A stretch of 64,000 nucleotides of DNA from Chryseobacterium gambrini (GTDB lineage Bacteria; Bacteroidota; Bacteroidia; Flavobacteriales; Weeksellaceae). Where the stretch lies: the NCBI RefSeq assembly GCF_900156825.1, contig NZ_FTOV01000002.1, forward strand, positions 124,001 to 188,000, in the 5' to 3' direction. Positions 55,789 to 61,162 of this stretch are shown one piece after another. The notes under the pieces are model-generated. The model ran no database searches. It was not told where the DNA came from and saw only the letters and a program-made list of their open reading frames with translations. A program made the translations under genes and the position numbers. The stretch's first letter is position 1. Every line of letters starts with the position of its first letter.

Positions 55789-55808
55789 CATTTTATATTA
55801 GAAAAAAG

Positions 55809-55839
55809 TTGCATAAATAAAGGATTTTCCTTAAGTTTG
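55809..55839 (+). promoter_or_regulatory. Internal promoter before tRNA-Gly, copy 1
   Basis: TTG (55809-55811), 20 bp, TAAGTTTG (55832-55839), 33 bp before tRNA-Gly. Confidence 0.6.
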
Positions 55840-55872
55840 CACAGCGTTACCAATAATTTTGGAAACAAAATT

Positions 55873-55945
55873 GCGGAAGTAGCTCAGTTGGTAGAGCGTC
55901 AGCCTTCCAAGCTGAATGTCGCGGGTTCGACCCCCGTCTTCCGCT
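55873..55945 (+). tRNA. tRNA-Gly (anticodon TCC), copy 1
   Basis: Acceptor GCGGAAG / CTTCCGC, anticodon loop CTTCCAA. Confidence 0.95.
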
Positions 55946-55950
55946 CAAAT

Positions 55951-55980
55951 ATCACACTCTTAAAAAGCGTGATTTTTTTT
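55951..55980 (+). terminator. Hairpin after tRNA-Gly copy 1
   Basis: ATCACAC ... GCGTGAT followed by T8. Confidence 0.7.
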
Positions 55981-56037
55981 ACTACTGAAATGATGTAGAG
56001 TAGAGTTTCTCACAGCGTTCAGTCCATTTATTAAAAT

Positions 56038-56111
56038 GCTTCCATAGCTCAGTTGGCCAGAGCACGTGATTTGTAATCTCGGGGTCGTGGGTTCGAATCC
56101 CTCTGGAAGCT
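56038..56111 (+). tRNA. tRNA-Thr (anticodon TGT), copy 2
   Basis: Identical to 55614-55687. Confidence 0.95.
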
Positions 56112-56131
56112 CAATTTAATATAAAATATCT

Positions 56132-56212
56132 GGGGAGATTCCAGAGTGGCTAAATGGGACTGACTGTAACTCAGTTGCTTCGGCTTCGTAGGTTCGAATC
56201 CTGCTCTCCCCA
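56132..56212 (+). tRNA. tRNA-Tyr (anticodon GTA), copy 2
   Basis: Identical to 55708-55788. Confidence 0.95.
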
Positions 56213-56232
56213 CATTTTATATTAGAAAAAAG

Positions 56233-56263
56233 TTGCATAAATAAAGGATTTTCCTTAAGTTTG
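56233..56263 (+). promoter_or_regulatory. Internal promoter before tRNA-Gly, copy 2
   Basis: Identical to 55809-55839. Confidence 0.6.
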
Positions 56264-56296
56264 CACAGCGTTACCAATAATTTTGGAAACAAAATT

Positions 56297-56369
56297 GCGG
56301 AAGTAGCTCAGTTGGTAGAGCGTCAGCCTTCCAAGCTGAATGTCGCGGGTTCGACCCCCGTCTTCCGCT
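56297..56369 (+). tRNA. tRNA-Gly (anticodon TCC), copy 2
   Basis: Identical to 55873-55945. Confidence 0.95.
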
Positions 56370-56373
56370 CAAT

Positions 56374-56402
56374 AAAAATCACGCTTTTTGGTGTGATTTT
56401 TT
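56374..56402 (+). terminator. Hairpin after tRNA-Gly copy 2
   Basis: AAAAATCACGC / GTGTGATTTTTT stem with T run. Confidence 0.7.
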
Positions 56403-56409
56403 AGTTTAG

Positions 56410-56481
56410 GCCGACTTAGCTCAGCGGTAGAGTGCTTCCTTGGTAAGGAAGAGGTCACGGGTTCAAGTCCCGTAGTTGGCT
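56410..56481 (+). tRNA. tRNA-Thr (anticodon GGT)
   Basis: Acceptor GCCGACT / AGTTGGC (one G-U pair), anticodon loop TTGGTAA. Its 3' end is the probable attachment site of the prophage that follows. Confidence 0.95.
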
Positions 56482-56482
56482 C
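56455..56482 (+). other. Candidate attL of the prophage
   Basis: The 3' half of tRNA-Thr(GGT), CACGGGTTCAAGTCCCG then TAGTTGGCTC, next to the integrase gene. Integrases of this type commonly recombine within tRNA 3' ends. The matching attR is outside the window, so the exact core is unknown. Confidence 0.5.
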
Positions 56483-56486
56483 AAAA

Positions 56487-56519
56487 GGGAAACCTTTCCT
56501 ACACTGGGTTTCCCGCTTT
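56487..56519 (+). terminator. Terminator after tRNA-Thr(GGT)
   Basis: GGGAAACC ... GGTTTCCC then GCTTTTT. Confidence 0.75.
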
Positions 56520-56546
56520 TTATATCAGCTTTAACAAAGGTAGAAA

Positions 56547-57839
56547 ATGTTCGATGTCAACATTAACGTCAACATTAAATCTACCAAAATGAGAAAACGA
56601 AACACAGAGCTAATAAAGCTCACTAATGGTTGCGAACGAACCGGAGTTTATTTTTCACCAAAAGGGTGTATGGATTTTACTTCAAAATCGAAGTTTTCCA
56701 AAGTATGGTTTGTGGAATGTAGATTCTATGATCCTAAGTTTAAAGATCAATACCCTAATGGATTTCAATACAGAAAAAAATTTTCAAAAGATTCTCTCCG
56801 AGAACTAAAAATCTTTGCCGAGATTTTCAAAGAAGAAATGGAGCATAAACTTGACGAATTAAAGTTTAATCCAATTTCAAAAACTTACATGAATAATTCT
56901 CTTGGAGAATTAAATCCTGATTTGAATTTTATGACAGCTCTTTGGAAGGTGAGAGATAAAATTCCTTTCTCTGAAGATTACATCGGCTTATCAAGACAGC
57001 TATTAAATCTTATTGAGAAAGTTATTCCGGAGCTTGGCTATGGAGATCTTAGAATAATTGATACTAAAATTTGGCATGTTAAAAATATTCTTGAAGCTAT
57101 CTATACTACAAATTCAGTTTTCAATAAGCATAGAAGCTGTTTAAAAACTTTGTTTAATGAATTGTTAGAATACGGTTGTGTCGAATTTAATCCAGTCGGC
57201 TCTCTATCTAAAAAAGCAGAAACACCCGCGATTAGAGAATTACTTACAGATCGGAAGAAAGCAATCGTTCTACAATATTTACATGATAATTTTCCTGAGT
57301 TTTATAGATATGCAAATATTTTCCATTATTCCGGAGCGAGATCTACCGAATTATTTAGGCTTCAGGCTAAATATGTTGATATAGAAAATCAGGAATATAA
57401 AGTTTTAATAAAAAAAAGAAGAAAATTTGAATGGGAAACAAAGGTCATTATTCCTGCAGCAATTCCATATTGGCGTCAAATTTTACTCGAATGCAATTCG
57501 GAAGATGATTATGTATTTTCAAAAGGTTTACGTCCGGGACCAACTAAAATAAATTCTAGTCAAATTGAGAAACGATGGAGAAGGAATGTAAAAGAGTCGG
57601 ATAAAATCATAGATCCAATTTCTAAAAAGCCAATAAAAGTAACTGAGAATTTTTATTCTTGGAAACATTTATTCTTGGATAAACTGGATCAACTTCAAAA
57701 CTCACAGGAAGCACCAATAATTCCAATTAATTTGGCTCAAGGCATGGCAAGTCATTTATCTCCGGAAACGACAAAAAAATATACTGTCGGAAAGTCTGAT
57801 AGGAATAAAGAGTATCTAAAGAAGATATCAATTAAATAA
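56547..57839 (+). CDS. Phage-type tyrosine integrase, 430 aa
   Basis: N-terminal arm-binding region, a SAM-like core-binding domain (about 125-235: FMTALWKVRDKIPFSEDYIG ... CLKTLFNELLEYGCVE) and a C-terminal catalytic domain. Catalytic Arg I is in YSGARSTELFRL, the beta-hairpin Lys is near IKKRRKFEWETKV, and the histidine and nucleophile tyrosine are in ASHLSPETTKKYTV. The usual HxxR box reads YSWKH, so Arg II is replaced by Lys, a variant I know from other Bacteroidota integrases. It lies 65 bp after tRNA-Thr(GGT), pointing into the element. ATG at 56547 used; an in-frame ATG 14 codons later (56589) is an alternative. Confidence 0.9.
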   Translation: MFDVNINVNIKSTKMRKRNTELIKLTNGCERTGVYFSPKGCMDFTSKSKFSKVWFVECRFYDPKFKDQYPNGFQYRKKFSKDSLRELKIFAEIFKEEMEHKLDELKFNPISKTYMNNSLGELNPDLNFMTALWKVRDKIPFSEDYIGLSRQLLNLIEKVIPELGYGDLRIIDTKIWHVKNILEAIYTTNSVFNKHRSCLKTLFNELLEYGCVEFNPVGSLSKKAETPAIRELLTDRKKAIVLQYLHDNFPEFYRYANIFHYSGARSTELFRLQAKYVDIENQEYKVLIKKRRKFEWETKVIIPAAIPYWRQILLECNSEDDYVFSKGLRPGPTKINSSQIEKRWRRNVKESDKIIDPISKKPIKVTENFYSWKHLFLDKLDQLQNSQEAPIIPINLAQGMASHLSPETTKKYTVGKSDRNKEYLKKISIK

Positions 57840-57854
57840 CTTAATACATTAAAA

Positions 57855-57880
57855 AAGCCTGTCTTAAATTAGACAGGCTT
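57855..57880. terminator. Terminator between integrase and cargo gene
   Basis: AAGCCTGTCT-TAAATT-AGACAGGCTT; the T run is best on the minus strand, for the 57900 gene. Confidence 0.85.
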
Positions 57881-57899
57881 ATAATTATTTAAGCTCTTT

Positions 57900-58187
57900 T
57901 TAGAATCCTGTATTAACACCGGATGTTCCAGCTCCACAGTTTTCATCAACAGTAACATTTACAGCCCATGCTAAGTCAGCGTTAAATGCTGCTGTTCCTT
58001 CTGTTGTTGTTGTGTAGTACCAAGCTGTTATTGTTTGTCCTGTACAAGGTAACGTAAATGTAACAGTGTATACACCTCTAAATTTTGCTTCTTTTGTTTC
58101 TTTTTTAACAATCGAAGATTCAACATTTGGCTTAGCAAATGATAATGCTGACATTGCTAATGCACCGATAACAAAAATTTTTTTCAT
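57900..58187 (-). CDS. Small exported protein, 95 aa
   Basis: Signal peptide MKKIFVIGALAMSALSFAK. The mature part (about 76 residues) contains two cysteines (TLPCTGQ and DENCGAG) that could form a disulphide, and a Thr/Trp/Tyr-rich beta segment (TVTFTLPC, TAWYYTTTTEG). I recognise no family. It follows the GLPGLI gene by 27 bp on the same strand within the prophage and is probably co-transcribed cargo rather than a phage structural gene. Confidence 0.65.
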   Translation of the reverse strand: MKKIFVIGALAMSALSFAKPNVESSIVKKETKEAKFRGVYTVTFTLPCTGQTITAWYYTTTTEGTAAFNADLAWAVNVTVDENCGAGTSGVNTGF

Positions 58188-58214
58188 AAATTTTTAATTT
58201 AATAAGTTAATATA

Positions 58215-58979
58215 TTAATCTAAAAAAACATTTAGTTTTTTCACTTCTTCTAAACCACGTTTTTCAATGTCTTTATTTACAATATTGTTAAAAGGATATT
58301 GTAACCATTTTTCTCTAAGTCTAAAAAAATCTTTTTTTGCTTGTAAATCGATTGTGGAAACTCTTTCCATTTTTTCAATTGGTTTATCTGATTTTTTTAT
58401 ACTCGCTAAAGAAAATTCAATTGTTTTATTCTTATTATAAACTTCCAAAATCAAACCGGGCAAACCCTTAAATCTAAATGGACCGTCAGAGAAAGGAATT
58501 TCTGAAGTATACCATGCATAGAAAGTATCATTTTCAGTATTAACTTTTGCTAGTTGACATTTCATACCTTGAATATCCTTTATTTCATTTAATAGTTCCC
58601 ATTTTAATTCTGGCTCCTTAAAAGAATAAAAATACATTCCCAACGGAACTGTAGCAATAACATTATTATCCTCTTTCCAAACATTATGTCTTACTTTTGG
58701 AATTGAAGGTCTCAGTGAATTAACGTCAATATTTTTAGGATCAATTTTCTGTGCATAATCTTTTAAGTATTCATAATAACTTGCCATAGCTGGACTGAAG
58801 TACACAGACTTATTTTTATTACAGCGCAGAATCATATTTGACTCTGTAAAATTTGATCTATTTAAAGAATCTGGAATGATTTTAAAGTAATATACAACTT
58901 CTAAATCTGCATCATTTTTTTGAGCTTTACTAATAATAAAGCTAAATATACTTAATAATAGCAAAAACTTAAATTTCAT
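58215..58979 (-). CDS. GLPGLI-family exported protein, 254 aa
   Basis: Signal peptide MKFKFLLLLSIFSFIISKAQ. The defining motif is present as RFKGLPGLILEVYN (GLPGLI), preceded by IQGMKCQLAKV and FYAWYTSEIPFSDGPF, the standard layout of this Bacteroidota family of unknown function. The length is normal. Its position between the integrase and the lysis genes suggests cargo expressed from the lysogen (inference). An operator-like dyad (59030-59045) lies 50 bp upstream. Confidence 0.85.
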   Translation of the reverse strand: MKFKFLLLLSIFSFIISKAQKNDADLEVVYYFKIIPDSLNRSNFTESNMILRCNKNKSVYFSPAMASYYEYLKDYAQKIDPKNIDVNSLRPSIPKVRHNVWKEDNNVIATVPLGMYFYSFKEPELKWELLNEIKDIQGMKCQLAKVNTENDTFYAWYTSEIPFSDGPFRFKGLPGLILEVYNKNKTIEFSLASIKKSDKPIEKMERVSTIDLQAKKDFFRLREKWLQYPFNNIVNKDIEKRGLEEVKKLNVFLD

Positions 58980-59029
58980 TAATTTCCAATTTTAATGACA
59001 CAATATTACAATAATATTTTTATTCACTC

Positions 59030-59045
59030 GTACGGGAAACCGTAA
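59030..59045 (+). promoter_or_regulatory. Operator-like dyad 1
   Basis: GTACGGGAAACCGTAA, with half-sites TACGG / CCGTA, between the HTH gene stop and the GLPGLI gene start. A related site lies inverted at 59299-59314. Confidence 0.5.
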
Positions 59046-59049
59046 TTTT

Positions 59050-59265
59050 TTAAATTATTTTATTATGTAAAATACAAGCAAGATGAAACATAGTTTTTGC
59101 ATCATAATAGTGACGAATTTGGTTCAATCTTTTCTCAATAGAACTCAAACTATTCGGCTTAATATTTTCTTTTTTTAGTTTTTCTGCAATCTCATGCTGA
59201 TTTAATCCTTCCTTCAGGTATCCAATTATAATATAATTAACAATCAATTTTTCTATAAATTCCAT
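59050..59265 (-). CDS. Small HTH (LuxR/GerE-like) DNA-binding protein, 71 aa
   Basis: The segment EGLNQHEIAEKLKKENIKPN then SLSSIEKRLNQIRHYYDAKT and MFHLACIL has the layout of a LuxR C-terminal helix-turn-helix (turn 'EGLxxxEIAEKL', recognition helix 'SLSSIEKRL', capping helix). It is a stand-alone domain without a sensor. The gene lies between two inverted operator-like dyads and is divergent from a 45-residue membrane ORF. It could regulate the prophage cargo genes (inference). Confidence 0.65.
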   Translation of the reverse strand: MEFIEKLIVNYIIIGYLKEGLNQHEIAEKLKKENIKPNSLSSIEKRLNQIRHYYDAKTMFHLACILHNKII

Positions 59266-59298
59266 AGAGTAAATTTACTGTCAGCAAAAATTATAACC

Positions 59299-59314
59299 TT
59301 ACGGAAACCCATAC
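59299..59314 (-). promoter_or_regulatory. Operator-like dyad 2
   Basis: On the minus strand GTATGGGTTTCCGTAA; compared with dyad 1 (GTACGGGAAACCGTAA) it differs at one base outside the AAA/TTT centre. It lies between the HTH gene and the divergent small ORF. Confidence 0.5.
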
Positions 59315-59354
59315 TCCAAAGGAATTTTATATGTATATTTTTGCAAAAAAGAGT

Positions 59355-59492
59355 ATGAATTTTATTAGAGATTTTATTAAGGACTGTATGTTATTTCAAT
59401 CCAAAGACAATGAAACAATAATCATTGGAATATTATCATGGATCAGTTTGTTTGGAATGGTCGCTCTGCTTTTACATTTTACATCAAAGTAA
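59355..59492 (+). CDS. Small membrane ORF, 45 aa
   Basis: MNFIRDFIKDCMLFQSKDNE then a hydrophobic helix (IIIGILSWISLFGMVALLLH) and FTSK. A -7 box (TATTTTTG, 59336-59343) lies 11 bp before the ATG, which supports expression. It is the only rightward gene in this part of the prophage, divergent from the HTH gene. No family recognised; short membrane proteins in such places can be immunity or antiholin-like, but that is a guess. Confidence 0.5.
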   Translation: MNFIRDFIKDCMLFQSKDNETIIIGILSWISLFGMVALLLHFTSK

Positions 59493-59494
59493 AA

Positions 59495-59518
59495 ACTCCC
59501 GGAACACGTCCGGGAGTA
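59495..59518 (-). terminator. Terminator of the prophage late/lysis operon
   Basis: ACTCCCGG / CCGGGAGT stem; on the minus strand it is followed by TTTTTA, 19 bp after the endolysin stop. Confidence 0.85.
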
Positions 59519-59536
59519 GATAAATAACATCTCATT

Positions 59537-60085
59537 TTATTTAGTTAGTATTCGCTCAAATGTTGCAGCATAAGTTGCAATAAGATCACTCTTATCTGTT
59601 CCGTTAATACAACGTCTTGCTCCGATGTAATCTTTAGATTTATCATTGATATAATCCGAGATTTTCTTTCCAGTAAAAGCACCTGTTTTAAATCCGTCAA
59701 TTAAGATTTTAAAAGCATATTTGGGAAGCATAACCAGATCCGGATTTTTTACAAAGTCTTCTCCAATCTCCTGAGAGAATTTATTGTAGTTATCTTTCCA
59801 TGTGATTTGAACGTAACCACGCCCATAGTATGGAAAATAACGAAGATTTTTTTTTCGCCAGTCTTCAGATAACCAATATGCTTCTTTTATTGGTAGAAAC
59901 GTTGCATTAGTTTCATGAAAGGTGGTTGCAAAAATGTAAGACCATTGTTGAACTGTAAACATTTTCCAAGCTGCATCTGCAAAATCTAAGAATATATTTA
60001 AAGCATTTACTTCAGGTTGATCTAATTTTCTATTTGGATCAAGATTCTGTCTGTATTCATCAAAGAATTTTTTTCTATTAATCAT
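59537..60085 (-). CDS. GH19-type phage endolysin, 182 aa
   Basis: Chitinase-class (glycoside hydrolase 19) lysin: YIFATTFHETNATFLPIKEA holds the catalytic Glu (HET) and a second Glu (KEAYWL), followed by the strongly conserved YYGRGYVQITWKDNYNKF. No signal peptide; it should reach the peptidoglycan through the holin. It would cleave the glycan chain. Last gene of the cassette holin - spanin-like - endolysin; its start overlaps the upstream gene by 8 bp. Confidence 0.9.
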   Translation of the reverse strand: MINRKKFFDEYRQNLDPNRKLDQPEVNALNIFLDFADAAWKMFTVQQWSYIFATTFHETNATFLPIKEAYWLSEDWRKKNLRYFPYYGRGYVQITWKDNYNKFSQEIGEDFVKNPDLVMLPKYAFKILIDGFKTGAFTGKKISDYINDKSKDYIGARRCINGTDKSDLIATYAATFERILTK

Positions 60086-60617
60086 CGGTTTTAGGTTTTA
60101 AAAATTTTAATAAATTTATTGGCAGGTATCTTTTTAAAATTTCCCAGGCAATAATTATAAAAGGAATGAGGATCGCCCAGAAATACCAAGGATAGTCAAC
60201 TGTAATAATTTTAGTTTTGGTTTTTATCCTGTAAATGATCTGTGTTTTTGTAATGTTTAACCAGTACCGGAACCGTTTTTCAATTGTGTATGTTTTAGTA
60301 ATGGTTTTTGTTTTTGTTTCCGTTTTATGATTTGAAAAATTAATTGCTCCGGTTGTGCTGCCGGTGATTAACTTACCGCCATAATTGAATGAAAACTCAG
60401 CAAATTTTCCAGGCTCCGGAACAATAGAAAAATTTACATTTTCATTTTTTGAAATTACTTCAGAATTTACTTCTGATCCTGACCTTGATTCTGTTAAATC
60501 TTTACCTTTTTGCTTTGACTGAGTAGTAATTTTCTGAAGCTCATCAATTTTGTTTTTTTCAACCGAAGCGCATGAGAAAGTCAGAAAACTAATTGTCAGA
60601 AGTATTATTTTCTTCAT
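60078..60617 (-). CDS. Lipoprotein with C-terminal TM helix, u-spanin-like, 179 aa
   Basis: N-terminal lipoprotein-type signal with cysteine at residue 16 (LTISFLTFSCASVEKNK), a long hydrophilic, Thr/Lys-rich stretch of 125 residues, then a single strong C-terminal helix (about 143-160, WYFWAILIPFIIIAWEIL) with a cationic tail (KRYLPINLLKFLKPK). An outer-membrane lipid anchor joined to an inner-membrane helix is the architecture of unimolecular spanins, which fuse the two membranes in the last step of lysis. Position between holin and endolysin supports this. The call rests on architecture, not sequence similarity. Confidence 0.55.
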   Translation of the reverse strand: MKKIILLTISFLTFSCASVEKNKIDELQKITTQSKQKGKDLTESRSGSEVNSEVISKNENVNFSIVPEPGKFAEFSFNYGGKLITGSTTGAINFSNHKTETKTKTITKTYTIEKRFRYWLNITKTQIIYRIKTKTKIITVDYPWYFWAILIPFIIIAWEILKRYLPINLLKFLKPKTDD

Positions 60618-61152
60618 CTTTTTCTAAATTTTCAATTTTTTTAATTTTTACTTTTAAAATCTTAGTGAGCGATATCGCCACTGGGATTTCCATTTTAGCC
60701 AGATTTTCAGCAATACTCAGTAAAATGTATATACCAATCAAAAGCACGAAAGAATAGTGTATCGTGGCTGTCAGGTATATGAATGGATCTTTAAGGAATT
60801 CTGGTTTTATAGCTGAGTTTTCAATACCCATTTTGAAAATATTTGTAATGAAGATCACAGCAAATAATACGAACGCTTTAAAAACACCTCTCATAAATTT
60901 TTTTGTTTCAAATTCATGGTTGAGGTAATACAGGTTAGCGACAACTCCGAAAACTAAATCTGCAATAGTACCGACGATCATAAAAACCCAAAGCAGAAAC
61001 GATACCCCAGAGTAAGTTTCTAAAAAACCTACTCCAGCTCCAAATGATAATGATATTCCCAATATTGATGGAAACAAAACATGATAAGTGCCTAAAAAAT
61101 CATTAACACTATTAAATCCTGCTAATTCAAGTATATAGTTTATTAGTTTCAT
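60589..61152 (-). CDS. Phage holin-family membrane protein, 187 aa
   Basis: Four hydrophobic segments (about 24-46, 50-74, 88-106, 128-148) with SILGISLSFGAGVGFLETY, FMIVGTIADLVFGVVANLYY and a charged tail, the layout of the phage holin family 4/TcdE-type. It would form the inner-membrane lesion that releases or exposes the endolysin. It overlaps the spanin-like gene by 29 bp and follows the fibre gene after 10 bp. Confidence 0.82.
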   Translation of the reverse strand: MKLINYILELAGFNSVNDFLGTYHVLFPSILGISLSFGAGVGFLETYSGVSFLLWVFMIVGTIADLVFGVVANLYYLNHEFETKKFMRGVFKAFVLFAVIFITNIFKMGIENSAIKPEFLKDPFIYLTATIHYSFVLLIGIYILLSIAENLAKMEIPVAISLTKILKVKIKKIENLEKDEENNTSDN

Positions 61153-61162
61153 TTCTTGAGTT

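Larger units (their letters stand above)
55611..55948 (+). repeat. 338-bp direct repeat, copy 1 (Thr-Tyr-Gly tRNAs)
   Basis: By eye identical base for base to 56035-56372, including the spacers between the tRNAs. The offset is 424 bp. Confidence 0.9.
56035..56372 (+). repeat. 338-bp direct repeat, copy 2 (Thr-Tyr-Gly tRNAs)
   Basis: Second exact copy of 55611-55948. The 86 bp between the copies differ and hold a terminator-like hairpin. Confidence 0.9.
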
